Of a stretch of DNA of 64,000 bases, positions 12,075 through 23,542 are shown piece by piece. Position 1 is the stretch's first letter. Each line of letters opens with the position of its first letter. The notes under the pieces were generated by a model. It made no database searches and had not been told where the DNA came from. It was given only the letters and a program-made list of their open reading frames with translations. Both the position numbers and the translations under genes were made by a program. The DNA comes from Rhynchonema sp. JSB1_4 (lineage: Eukaryota > Nematoda > Chromadorea > Monhysterida > Xyalidae): positions 1-64,000 of the forward strand of contig JASAMV010000441.1 in the NCBI GenBank assembly GCA_030248065.1. The letters are read 5' to 3'.

Positions 12075-15000
12075 CTAAATCGTATCCCATCGCGGTCTGC
12101 GTCGGACCGAATCAACTTCAGTTCTGGGTCGTGTCGCAGCCCTGCTCACTTTCGGGATCACCTTGACCTCAATCGGTATAACTTCGTGTCCGGAACTGGT
12201 CCGACTCCTTTGCTGTTCCATTGTGTTGCTATCGAAAAATGAAACATTAGTCCTGTGTAAAGCCTGTACATCCAGCGATACCAATCGAGGTCTATGCACA
12301 GTCGGCATGAAAGGTCGATGTGGGCTGGGCCTGATTCTTGAAGGCGACTGACATTTGATAGTCCTCAACACGGCGAGTTGCACACTGTGATTGCCGATTA
12401 GCAGTAGTAGACCGTTGACGCTTGCGTTGAAAGACTGAACAGGTGACAGATTAGATTTATAACAGATAATTTGCGCCATTCAATCCGTATGTTTCTACCG
12501 ACGAAGATCTGATGCACTGCCGGGCTGCGAAAACAGTTCGGAACGCAGAATAGACAAACAGGTCACTGCAGATGCATGCCATGCTTTCTGACCACTTGAT
12601 GGTGACATGATCTGGCCCTGCCATTTTCGGTCAGCATAAAGAATATTCACTGTTGCTGAATAAGAACATATCAGGGATCAAGATACAGTTTGAAAAATAT
12701 TCCTTCAGAGACCAATTGAGCATAAAGAATGAACTCTATGAAGAGGGTGGACTGCATCGTCAAACCTGCAAGAACACAGGCAACGCGCTCAGTCGATTGT
12801 CCTCGTCGAAGAAGAACAGAATTCGAAAAGTGATCCACGTGAGAGTGAACGAGAGCGAGACGATCGAAAAGTGAATGGCCAATCGACGTTGTTGTCGTAT
12901 TCGCTTCATTCGCATGTCGGTTGTCAGTGACGAACCAACCGTGCGAGTTTGACGCGTCAGGGTTACGATACTCTGTGGGTTTACGGAGACGTTGCATGGG
13001 TTTGCGGTAATGTGATTCGGGGTTTGTGACTGACGGTGACACGGCCACCAGTCGGGTGACTTTCAGGCCAACAGCAACAACAACAGCCACTACAGGCAGA
13101 TTTTAGATTGTTTGGTGTGGGATGCGTAATGTACACTTCTGGTGTAGCCACACTCCAATGCGCTTGCGATTTCGGCCACTCGAACTCATTTCAGTTATTA
13201 AAAATCGTGACCGAGCCGTTATTGAACCCATTTAGTGCACTCTCCCATCAATGAAAATTAGATGGTACCACGCAGTGCTGGCAGTCACACTCCAACTTCG
13301 AAACCATGTTTATACATTACCTGTAAACGTCACAGAAAACACGCCTTAAGGTGGAGTTATACTTGTCCATTTTGGGCTTGTAGACAATGAGGACAAAATA
13401 TTGTTTGAATCATATTTTGTGATAGAGTTCGAGCACTAATTTCGACGAGCGTAAAAGTTGTTTGTTTGGTGCAGGGGAACAACTTTTACGCTGGTCGAAA
13501 TTAGTGCTCCAACTCTATCACAAAATATGATTCAAACAATATTTTGTCCTCATTGTCTACAAGCCCAAAATGGACAAGTATAACTCCAGCTTTACTTTTG
13601 TGTAACAGAACACGAGCACGATCGACGTCAATGCATTGGAGGGTAGACCAAGCAGCAGCTCCGATACATTCCACGACCGACCCATTTGCTCGTTGTATCC
13701 CTGCGTTGTGTTGACAACGGAGAAATCGGGGCTCAACTCGCAAATGTACGCGAAGCCGCACGTACGATAGAGAATTCCGAATCTGCGAGTGAGATTTTGT
13801 TCATATATATGTACACCACATAGTCACTCTCTAGTGACAACATAATACATAGGTAGGAACGCGGCGTTTTCGGTTGCTGTGAGGAATATTCATAAACAAC
13901 AACAACTGCATCTTGAAGGAATCGTGAACCAAACTGTCGGTGGCAGTGATTTCACTAAATGGAGCGTCACTATAGCGAGTGAATATAGTAGAGCAGCAGC
14001 AGCATTTTCAAACAACACCCACTCGCAACAAGGCATCGCTCGCGCCATACCGAACGAGAACACCCAACTGGCAGTCCACGTCACCAACAACATCCAATTC
14101 ACAGCACTGCGCGTCGCCCTCGTGTACGTCAGTGGCTTGCAGATGCCCAGGTACCTGACATCGGGAAACGTTTTCCTTCTTCCAAATCGACGCCGCATCA
14201 CCAGGAAGTTCAAAATATTACAAATCCTGCGAGCAAGGTGAACTGCATTCAGCATTGTGCCACAATGGACTAAGAGATCATGGAATTGATTAAAGTGGCT
14301 GCACGCTTGGACCCGTTTTTCACAGACGGGCGGTGCATGTTGTCGTCATCAGTGCAAACACACCAGATGACCACGGGACCCCAAACACTCAACGAAGCTG
14401 TTTTCATGCTCACTGCTTGTGCAAACGCACAGGTCGTCCGGTCTTGTTCACTTCCAGCACCCTTTGTTATCATGTCCACAATGAAGTCCAAGGACAAGCC
14501 ACAACAAAGCACAAAAAAAAGTTACAAGAATAGCAAATCGAAGTTTTGCTCACCGATTCCAGGCGATAAAGTTGACACTTGCCAAACTCTCATACCAACA
14601 CCAATTGTTCAGTATGTTGGTTGCGTGCAGCAGAAACAAACCACCCTTGTCAGCGTTGACGTTCACAAACGGGATATTGTTGTCAACGAAGAGCGGCGAC
14701 TGTAGAGTGGTTCTGATGTTTAATCGTAAAGTCTCAAAGTGCATCCTGCCCTGTTTTCTAATCCACTACGTGAGGAAGTTTACGATATTTTGGTTGTCAT
14801 TCTGTCGCTGACCTCCGAACAACGGCTCTGTGTTCCGAACATTCCTTACAGTAGCGTAAAATATCGAATTCGAATCAATTGGTAGTGGATCGCGCATAGA
14901 GAAAAATAATATCTGGTAAATTTGACTGCCAACTTACATCTAAAATCTATCAGTTTTGGTTTTCTCTGATTGACAGCTGACATGGGGTCAGTTCTTGACC

Positions 15001-16010
15001 GACCTGTTTAGCGCACGCCGGTCCAACGTAACAGTTGATCAACAACAATTGCGTCGTGTCACAGAGGAGAAGATTGAAAGCAACTCTGGATGGTTAAAGG
15101 GGACTCATTGCTAAAAGTGTGCTGTTCATCATCTTATGCGCGAGACGTCCGCAATCAAAATGCCATAAAAGTGAGCCCAATCGGACAGAAAACGGGAAAA
15201 TCTAATCGGAAAAAATGATTTCGGACCAGCTACATTTTTGTTGAAAATCAGGGGAAAGCTCATGCGACATTCAGAAATACCAGGTGGCTGTTCAGAAAAC
15301 AGAGAAAAATTTTCTTCTCCAGCAAAACTGGCGTGTGATGTGTGTCCTGCTGCCCAAATGCATTGATTCCAAAAATGTTTTATGAGCTTTTCCAAAATTT
15401 TCAATAAAATGCTGGTGTTTCTGATTCGCCGCCGAGTCAATCGTTTTGATCTCGGCCGATTTCGGTCCGATCGGAGAAGCTTTGGAGGCGTTTTGATCGC
15501 TGGCGTCTTGCCCACGAGATGATGAACACTTTTAGAAAAAATTTTAGTCTAAATGGTAGGATGCCTGATGGTCATCCCACTCTCTTAAGATGGGTGGATG
15601 GTCCGTCTCCCAAGGGCAACGGATGGTCTCACAAAAGTCACTGGGACCAACTGCCCTTCCTGGGATCATCCGTCACATAATCATATCCATGTATTGGCCA
15701 TTATGGTTAGCCCAGCGGTTGGCCTAAGTTGTTTCTTTAAAGGAATAACGTCCCACAACAGCTGTACCCACCTGTAAATGACGTTTGCCTTTCTGGACAG
15801 AAACCCCTGCCTGATAAAGGTGACAATCAGGATCAGGTTCAACAGTGCCCCGATCGTGGAAAAAATTGACATCGATAAACCCAGAATGAACGGTGACTCA
15901 ATTTGAGTGTGATTTGTGTGGTCAAGTAGCTCCAAACTGAGCAGTGAACAGACTCTGGCGCCCGATCTTGGTTTCACCCAAATCAAACTCTCATTTCCGG
16001 CGGTCGACAT
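12075..16010 (-). CDS. Class A (rhodopsin-like) G-protein-coupled receptor
   Basis: This is a seven-helix plasma-membrane receptor; the ligand is unknown. Exons as complements: 15772-16010, 14554-14699, 14023-14154, 13596-13782, 12766-13059, 12075-12434. Exon 1 holds an N-glycosylated head (NES, NHT) and TM1 with GALLN at the conserved Asn. Exon 14554-14699 carries TM3, with the disulfide Cys in NNWCWYE and ending AWNR; the next exon continues YLGICKPLTY, giving NRY in place of DRY, then TM4. The following exon has the second extracellular loop and TM5 (LTSIVLVFCYTK). Exon 12766-13059 has a long third intracellular loop and TM6 (RLAIHFSIVSLSFTLTW). The last exon starts TM7 (SFNASVNGLLLL; NG replaces NP of NPxxY) and ends in a Pro/Arg-rich tail. 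The last four junctions agree in phase. The TM2 exon was not found between 14700 and 15771, so the model is incomplete. Confidence 0.78.
13352..13590. repeat. Fold-back element in a GPCR intron
   Basis: A near-perfect palindrome: GGAGTTATACTTGTCCATTT reads inward from both ends, and the centre (about 13470) contains TTTTACGCTGGTCGAAATTA, which is shared with the SNW1-intron element. It begins within a few bases of the donor of the TM5 exon. Confidence 0.85.
14300..14480 (-). repeat. Copy of an interspersed repeat with a GCACCGCCCGTCTGTGAAAA end
   Basis: Read on the minus strand, this matches 41125-41275: CGTTTGCACAAGCAGTGA, then CATCTGGTG, a CACTGATGA segment, then GCACCGCCCGTCTGTGAAAA. Shorter relatives occur near 18618, 37935, 40955 and 51840. 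It produces an open frame that mimics a GPCR transmembrane helix, but it is repeat sequence. Confidence 0.7.
14977..15092 (+). CDS. Possible isolated exon, M13-peptidase-like at best
   Basis: Between a TTGACAG acceptor and a TG|GTTAAA donor, the frame LTWGQFLTDLFSARRSNVTV is open. The LTW..FL..LF..  pattern is faintly like a neprilysin-family exon. It lies antisense within the GPCR gene, and no companion exon was found. This could be chance. Confidence 0.2.
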
Positions 16011-16437
16011 ATTTATTTCTGGTTTTAAGTGAAATTGGACTCTTGCAAACTCCGTACTTAATCGAAAACTGAAATTATATTATTTTCATTGTTGGGCCGG
16101 GCTTTAGGCCCTTATCAAAAAAACGTTCTGCCCATGGTGCACTGTTGTGTTATCAGTTGGGACATTTACGACTCCATCCCTGTTGTTTATGCCTTTTATA
16201 CTTTTTATTGCACTGTTTTGTCCAAAAGAACACGGCAGTTATTGTTTTTTCTGCAATTCTCATCATCTCATATGACATGTGCAAAATAGCTCTGGACAAT
16301 TTGTTTTTCTTTTCAGTCAGCTGTCACGTAAGCACATGCTTGAATCTAAATCCGGCTTATCTCAGCAAAAACACACAGGTTTCAATTGACGTATAGGCTC
16401 CAAATTCAATAAGGTTAACCGTTTCTTTTAATTCCAT

Positions 16438-18039
16438 TCACGAATCAGCAATTTTGGCCCAAAACATGTCAACAAACATTTTTGGCTTTTTCGTGCCACG
16501 AAATGTGCAGGCATAGGGTACCCAGGAACAGTGTACCTTCTTTATAGTGGCCCTCATTGGTACTAAATTTACCTTCGTTTCATTTTCCACTATTGCCAGT
16601 AGTGGGGATGTTATGTTTAGTGACTGAAAATGCTGGGACGCGATTCGTTTTAAAGAGGCTAGACTGTATGCAGATGTCTTCGACCAATTTGAAAAAACTC
16701 GAAATGCCGCGTGAATGCTAAACGCCACACACACAAACGTTGCGTCGGGATCAAAAGGTTCCGAGAAAAAAGTGCGTTTTGCGCGTGAAACTTGTGAAAC
16801 AACAGCTGTTTATATCGTCGACCACAGCAAAGGCGTGTGACCCAGTTTAAGAATGCATACCTTGCACCTACAATACATATGTATAATGGTGTTATGTGTT
16901 TTGTTGTTTTTAGGGCGTTGAGGGCACTTTTCGGAAACACACTTCGACAAAGATCCGAACAGATGAGGTAATCTAACAAAACAGCGGTGAAAAACAGAGC
17001 TTGCAGCTCGGAGCAACGAATGGCTCAGATTTGGCATGCATTTATGCTAAAAGGAAGATTCATTGTTTTCAATGCAGGTCTGCAGAACACAGTGTGTTTT
17101 CTGGTCGTGCTTTTTTACAACTCCGATGCAATACCAACCCCCACCAGCACCGAAAATTATTTTCTTCTGGAATTTGTAATTGAAATTTCTTAGAATCTAC
17201 GCCAGTTTGAACGCAACTCTGGATCTGGCGAAGCGGCTACTGGCGCTGCTTGCGGACTGGAACTATATACCATGACGCTAGCTTCTTTGGTGAAACGAGA
17301 CAGCTTTTCATCCAAGTTTTTCGCAAAATGTTTAGTTCATCTGCGTCGGTCGTCAGCCATCCTCTTGATTGCAGTGTGTTTCTCACAGTCTGTGTGTAAC
17401 TGACTGGGTTTTGGGTCATCTTTATTTTGACGTGGTAGATTTTGAATTCAGTTTTGAAATACAGATGCAAGGGAGAGACGGTGTAAAAATTCTGAGTCTT
17501 CAACTTCAGAAGCTCTGAGAAACCATTAACTTCGCTCTCTTATTGACATACCATTAGCCAGAGAGGCAACACTTTGATGTCAAAAACAGCGGTTTGGAAA
17601 ACCAGACGGTTCCGCATTCTACATGTTTATTTGTATCTATCAAGTGAAAAACCCCTTCATACAGTAGGTATATAAATGCATAGGTATAGATGCAGGTTGA
17701 CAGCCCAAACAGTTTTTGTGACAACTGAAATCTTGGTGTTTATTTTTTCACTACGCTTTTAGATGCCCGAAACATGACCTGTACAGTAACCTTGCGTGAA
17801 ACATCATCCAGCATCAGAAAGGAGCTTCCTGCAGTATTTCCAAATAATGCGCGATTTTGAAGGGTGTTCAATGTATTGTACAGTAAAAGAGCTGGCTTTT
17901 TCTCGAATCTAAAGTGTTGCACTATCAGTCCCATCAGATTTTCTGGCTTTGAAACCTCAGTGGAAAAGACAATTTCTATTTCTCTGATAGTGACTGGAAA
18001 TTCAGTGCAGCAGTTTTTTTTCAGAGTAGTGTAATCCAA
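16438..18039 (-). CDS. Unrecognised minus-strand open frames, possibly one gene
   Basis: Three coding-looking blocks follow each other on the minus strand. Complement of about 17771-18018 contains NLMGLIVQHFRFEKKPALLL. Complement of 17237-17503 contains TVRNTLQSRGWLTTDADELN. Complement of 16438-16786 contains SLASLKRIASQHFQSLNITS. Plausible acceptors (TTTCCAG) and donors exist, but phases could not be made to agree throughout. No ATG start is visible in the first block, whose open frame begins at TTG. No family resemblance was recognised. The cluster lies between the GPCR and the EF-hand gene, in opposite orientation to the latter. Confidence 0.3.
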
Positions 18040-18097
18040 TCATTAATTGTGATCACCTAATTCACGGATTCACAACCTGCAATTTTTGCAATGTGCA

Positions 18098-21000
18098 ATG
18101 GCGCATAGCAGACAACACGGCGGGCTAGCGAATGCGCGCATTCAGTTCGACACCGGGGAGGCGGCCACGTTGGCTGACTTCAAACACGACGAATTGATTG
18201 AGTACAGAGAGGCGTTCAGACTATTCGATAAGGTTGGGGGGCTGGAGATTTTATTGCAGCGTGATTATCAAGCCAGGTTGATAAATCACCCGATCTGCCG
18301 TTTATAACAAGCTTACTTACAAGCATGCACTTGTTGGCAAAACGGAACCCGACCCCAGTGGTGACCATCGCTCCTCAGCAGCCGCCGATTGTTTGCAGGA
18401 CAATTCGGGCACGATAGATGGCCGCGAGCTGGGTGTTGCGATGCGCGCATTGGGTCTCAATCCGACCGAGCAAGAATTGCAGGACATGTTGAATCAAATA
18501 GATTATGACGGGTCGGGCTCGATCGATTTCATCGAGTTCTGTCAAATGATGAAACGTGTCAACAAGGTTGGCAATTTATTATTTTTGTAATATGAAGTTT
18601 GGTTACCGCCTTCGACTTGTTTTCATAGACGGGTGGTGCACCAGAGCATCGTCACCGCAAATAGATCGATTTGCTTGGATTACGATCGATTCAACTGGTG
18701 TTTGGCTTTGGCACACGTTCTGGTTCTGGCGTCATCAGATCATTTCAGATATATTACCAGTACAATCGATATGCAGGATAACAGTGGTATCAACAACAAT
18801 GGTGCTTACTCACCACAAGTTTGGTGTAACACTCAATGCCAGACGTGCCAGAATACCGTTCTTGTACCAGAACACTCCTATATACAAGAAGAAAAATGCC
18901 TGCTGTCGCGCGGCAAGAATCAGGATATGGTTCTCAATGCTGGTCGCATATAAAACACCTATACAAGATTGTTTACTCCCCAAAGTAAAAAGATATCAGT
19001 GGTTACGCACAGGAGCAAAAGGCGATTAAAAACATCACCGAAACAGAAGAAAAGCTTATTTGCCAAAAAATGAACAGGATTTAGAAAAGGGCATTGCATT
19101 CCTTTCGAAAAGTGAATAAAAAAGCGATACGCCATCAGGGAACCATATTGCGGCCGATAGCGCAATTAGGCGACAACGGCAAGCTGTCACAGGTTCGATT
19201 CGTACTAGTAACGGCATAAAGAGTGGGTAAAACGATTATGCGTTGGCCGCAATATGGTTCTTTGATGGCGTATCGCTTATTAATTCACTTTTCGAAAGGA
19301 ATGCAATGCCTCTTCTAAATCCTGTTCATTTTTTGGCAAATAAGCTTTTCTTCTGTTTCGGTGATGTTTTTAATCGCCTTTTGCTCCTGTGCGTAACCAC
19401 TGATATCTTTTTACTTTGGGGAGTAAACAATCTTGTATAGGTGTTTTATATGCGACCAGCATTGAGAACCATATCCTGATTCTTGCCGCGCGACAGCAGG
19501 CATTTTTCTTCTTGTATTTTTGTTTTATATCGAGTAAGCGCATTTTCTCATTCGGTGGACGGAAAATACATATGATCACACTGATAATTCGTTCACTATA
19601 CAGAGGAATTCACTATGTAGAGGTTCACCTTGTGGTGGTTTTACTGTATTCATGTTACTGTTTCAAACCTCAATCAAGTTAGAGCTAAAAAGCGATGTCA
19701 CGATCGGATTAACCGACCCCAGAAACATAAACAGCTGACACATTATTGGAGATCAGATCACTATTACACTATTTATTCGCATTGATCAATACTGAGTTCC
19801 GGTTCTGGCTCCCAAAAGTTCCAGATTTAAAAACCAATGCCACCGTTGGGTTTCTCGACACCGAAAACCTATATACCGCACGCACTGTCGTTATGATCAG
19901 GCCAGTATTGTGCGACTTATTTGCATGGATAAATACTGAGTTCCGGTTCCAGTTTCGGTTCTGGCTCCGGAGAGCTCCGGATTAAAAAACCAATGTCACC
20001 ACTAGATTTCTCGAGCCTGAAAACACATGTTCCGCACCCACTGGCTTCATGATCAGAGGAGTATTGTGCGACTTAATTGCATGGCTAAATATTGAGTTCA
20101 GGTTCCAGTTCCGGTTCTGGCTCCGAAGAGCTCCGGATTCAAAAGCCAATGTCACCATTAGATTTCTCGACCCCGAAAACCTATATACCGCACGCACTGT
20201 CTTTATGATCAGGCCAGTGTTGTGCGACTTATTTGCATGGCTAAATATTGAGTTCCGGTTCCAGTTCCAGTTCTGGCTCCGAAGAGCTTCGGATTGAAAA
20301 GCCAATGTCACCATTAGATTTCTCGACCCCGGAAACCTATAAACCGCACGCACTGTCTTTATGACCAGCCCAGTATTGTGCGACTTATTTGCTTGATAAA
20401 TACTGAGTTCCGGTTCCAGTTCCAGTTCTGGCTCCGAAGAGCTTCGGATTGAAAAGCCAATGTCACCATTTGATTTCTCGACCCTGAAAACCTATGTTCC
20501 GCACCCACTGGCTTCATGATCATAGCAGTATTGTGCGGCTTAATTGCATTGCTAAATATTGAGTTCAGGTTCCAGTTCCGGTTCTGGCTCCGAAGAGCTC
20601 CGGATTCAAAAGCCAATGTCACCATTAGATTTCTCGACCCCGAAAACCTATATACCGCACGCACTGTCTTCATGAATAGACCAGTATTGTGCGACTTATT
20701 TGCATGGCTAAATATTGAATTCCGGTTCCAGTTCCCGTTCTGGTTCCGAAGAGCTCCGGATTGAAAAGCCAATGTCACCATTAGACTTCTCGACCCCGAA
20801 AACCTATATACCGCACGCACTGTCTTTATGATCAGAAGTATTGTGCGACTTATTTGCATGATAAATACTGAGTTCCGGTTCCAGTTCCGGTTCTGGCTCC
20901 GAAGAGCTCTGGATTCAAAAACCAATGTCACCATTAGATTTCTCGACCCAGAAAACCTATATACCGCACGCACTGTCTTTATGACCAGCCCAGTATTGTG

Positions 21001-21861
21001 CGACTTATTTGCATGGGTAAATACTGAGTTCCGGTTCCAGTTCCGGTTCTGGCTCCGAAGAGCTCCGGATTCAAAAACCAATGTCACCACCGAGTTTCTC
21101 GACCTTCAAAACCCCCGGTACCGCGGCGGATTTCTCCTCCGATGCATCCCTGAGTTTTGGACGAACATTTTGCCGGAAAAAAAAGAAAGAAAGAAAGAAG
21201 AAGAAGAACGTTTTTGCACTTTTTGAGAGGCGTTTGGTACCGTAACTCCACGACGCCGGTACCGATCAACGTCAAATTTTGTACGCAGATGTAGGGTGGC
21301 CTAAGGCACCTTGTGGTTAAATATTGAAACCATCGGTGCTTTGTTGTGGAATTACTGGCCAGTGAAATATTTTGCTGCCGGCACTAACTCCGGACAACCA
21401 TATGGGACATGCGCTACCGCGCATGCCCCGATTCTGATTTGAAAAGCGATGCACACATACACACAAAATGTGCCTTGCTAATTCAGGAGAACGAATCTGA
21501 AATGATCCGCGAAGCATTCCGAGTGTTCGATCGTGATGGCAACGGGGTGATCACCTCGGACGAGTTCCGATATTTCATGATACATTTGGGTGAACAATTC
21601 ACTGAGGAGGAGGTCAGTAGCTGTGTTTGTGTCTCATTTTTCTATGTACCTTCTTTACAGTCCAATGATGGGAACATCGGTTGCAGTTGCACATTCGTTG
21701 TCCTGTGTGAAAAATCAATGAAAATAATTGATGGTCTCAGTTTGATACACGTAAGGACTGTATATCTTGCCCAGGTTGATGAAATTTTGAGCGAAGTCGA
21801 CCGCGACGGTAATGGCACAATTGATTACGAGGAATTCGTTAAAATGATGACCTCAGCATAA
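18098..21861 (+). CDS. Calmodulin-like four-EF-hand protein (CAL-1 type)
   Basis: A Ca2+ sensor of the calmodulin superfamily, 171 residues. Exons 18098-18232, 18399-18566, 21487-21612 and 21775-21861 are all phase 0. An N-terminal extension of about 40 residues precedes EF1, whose loop is split by intron 1 ([15 protein letters not shown]). EF2 is [15 protein letters not shown]3 [13 protein letters not shown] and EF4 [13 protein letters not shown]. All four loops keep the acidic ligands and the glycine, so Ca2+ binding is expected at each. The linker [17 protein letters not shown] and the extended N-terminus resemble nematode CAL-1 more than calmodulin itself. I chose the ATG at 18098 as the first one in frame. 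Intron 2 is 2.9 kb and filled with an inverted repeat and a satellite array. Confidence 0.92.
18887..19515. repeat. Inverted repeat with arms of about 270 bp and an 80-bp loop
   Basis: 18887-19155 is mirrored by 19235-19515. The arms share AAGCTTATTTGCCAAAAAAT and its complement, among other stretches, with few differences. The loop (about 19156-19234) is unique here. It lies in intron 2 of the EF-hand gene. Both strands of both arms give the same open frames; none is a gene. Confidence 0.85.
19791..21110. repeat. 156-bp tandem satellite, nine copies
   Basis: The landmark TGAGTTCCGGTT recurs at about 19794, 19938, 20094, 20250, 20405, 20561, 20717, 20870 and 21026, a spacing of 153-156 bp apart from the shorter first unit. 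Each unit contains a GGTTCC-type hexamer run, a GCTCCGAAGAGCTCCGGATT core and ATTTCTCGACCC. 156 is divisible by three, so open frames run through several units on both strands (243 codons on the minus strand at 20359-21090). Single-base indels between units interrupt them elsewhere. Confidence 0.92.
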
Positions 21862-22648
21862 CTCGCAAATTTGTGATTTGTAAATACTACCCGTTTCTTA
21901 TTGGTTTGCCACATCTTTTGTCGTGTTGCATATTCGCTGTGATTTCCTTTCTTGAAAGCAATGCGCGTGTTTTCAGTCATAAATCGTCAAAGAGAGCAAT
22001 AAAATTTAATTTTGAAGCCCATGGGTTACATTTATATTTTATGCATGCGATACTGTAACCTCTCACTTACCAGAATCAAACAAAATATAATTATCCTTTG
22101 ACTATAATGCCGAATAATATTTCTTGGATCGCCAAGATTAATTCTCCTTATTATACCGACCAGAAATTATTGGAAGTTTGCAAAAAATCGATCAATCAAA
22201 TGACGCCGGGTGGTCTATGAGGCAAAATAAATGTCGCACATTTCTGTTTTGAGACCCTAGGTGGTCCGTCATGTATAGGTGTACATTGCGTGGGGTCTTG
22301 TTTAAAAAAATATAAAAGATTTATGTCGAAAAGAAAAGAAACATTGTGTTTGAATTCATGGCGTACATTATTGAAAACCAACCTATGATATGCACCGACC
22401 TTGTCAGAAGTCCGGATACGCTCGCACTTTGCATAATGCAACAACTCGCCGACTGTTGTTATGTAGTGTGCGGGAGGGCGGCCTCGTTTGACTTGCTTAC
22501 GGTAAAAGAACCAGGAAAATGTGACTCCATATTTCATGAACGCAATATTTTGGTTTCAATGTTGCTTGCCGGAAAAAGTATTTTTTTGTTTCGTGACTGC
22601 TCCAGCACAGAAAATGATGAGTACATTACATGTACCGTAGATGTATGT

Positions 22649-22978
22649 ATAGTCCGTCCACCAGCTCATGGCACTTTGTGTTGCTGCTGGCTGGTTTGTT
22701 CCCTTCCTCCACGTTCTAATGAAAGAGAAATTGAGTGTGACCGATTTTGAAAAAAAAACTAAAAAAATAATAACATGTGTCGAAAAAGATTGAATTCGAT
22801 CAAATTTAAGATTAAATTAAATTAAAATGGATAAAACACGTCGATTTCATAAAAACCAAAATTTAGGAGCAAAAATAATTTTTTCGAAAACTCAATTTCT
22901 CTTTCATTAGAACGTGGAGGAAGGGAACAAGTCGGCCAGCAGCTTCACAAAGTGACATGAGCTGATGGACGGACTATA
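22649..22978. repeat. TATAG fold-back element, copy 1
   Basis: The ends TATAGTCCGTCCACCAGCTC and its inverse border arms of about 100 bp with GTTCCCTTCCTCCACGTTCT and AATGAAAGAGAAATTGAGT. An A/T-rich centre separates the arms. The same element occurs at 46804-47131 in the opposite orientation. Confidence 0.88.
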
Positions 22979-23001
22979 CATACGTACTCATCATTCTCAT
23001 G

Positions 23002-23156
23002 TGTAGTCCGGCCACCAGCTCATGGTTACGGTTCCAGTTGTTTCGAAACATTTCGAAAACAATAGAAATTGGGTTGTTTATGCATTGTCGATTTCTTTTT
23101 CTGTTGTTTTCGAAAAGTTTCGAAACAGCGTCTCATGAGCTGTCTGTTGGACTATA
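23002..23156. repeat. TATAG fold-back element, short variant
   Basis: TAGTCCGGCCACCAGCTCAT at the left and a matching inverse ending GGACTATA at the right. The inner arms pair through GTTTCGAAACATTTCGAAAA. It is closely related to 55513-55701. Confidence 0.8.
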
Positions 23157-23332
23157 CCTGACTATACCTATATTTGTGGATTCAACAGATAACATTAAAT
23201 TGTAAATCCTTCTCTTCGTCCGAACAATATGGTGGCTTTGCCGACATCCTGCTATCAAGTAAAAATAAATTTTATAAATATATAGTGTTTCCTTTTTATG
23301 CGAGTCAAAGGAAGCCGTGTCAACGTTGTGAG

Positions 23333-23542
23333 CCAACTCCTAGCTGAGATCGAAATCCACGACTCTCCTTGAAAATGCAAAGAAAGAGAAATCACACGTG
23401 ACATGCACGCCGCCAACGTCACCAAAAGCCTGAAACATTGTTTCGTGCGCCGGAATCTTACGTGGCGTGTGACGTCTGATTTCTCTTTCTTTGCATTTTC
23501 AAGGTGAATCGCATAATTTCGACCTTAGCTAGGAGCAACTGG
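23333..23542. repeat. Fold-back element with AAAGAAAGAGAAAT arms
   Basis: CAACTCCTAGCTGAG at the left pairs with CTTAGCTAGGAG at the right. CTTGAAAATGCAAAGAAAGA pairs with its inverse. The centre near 23435 contains TGAAACATTGTTTC. Confidence 0.8.

Noticed and set aside
14270..14512. Minus-strand frame resembling a GPCR third helix (CAFAQAVSMKTASLSVW)
   Set aside because: The same DNA recurs at 41125-41275 outside any receptor gene, so it is an interspersed repeat. The real TM3 exon is at 14554-14699.
19150..19225. tRNA-like pattern (TAGCGCAATTAGG and GGTTCGATTC) in the loop of an inverted repeat
   Set aside because: The bases around the T-loop do not pair, and there is no acceptor stem. 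The box matches are likely chance, or a decayed SINE at most.
20359..21090. 243-codon minus-strand open frame
   Set aside because: It is a consequence of a 156-bp tandem repeat whose length is divisible by three. There is no start context, splice signals or family resemblance.
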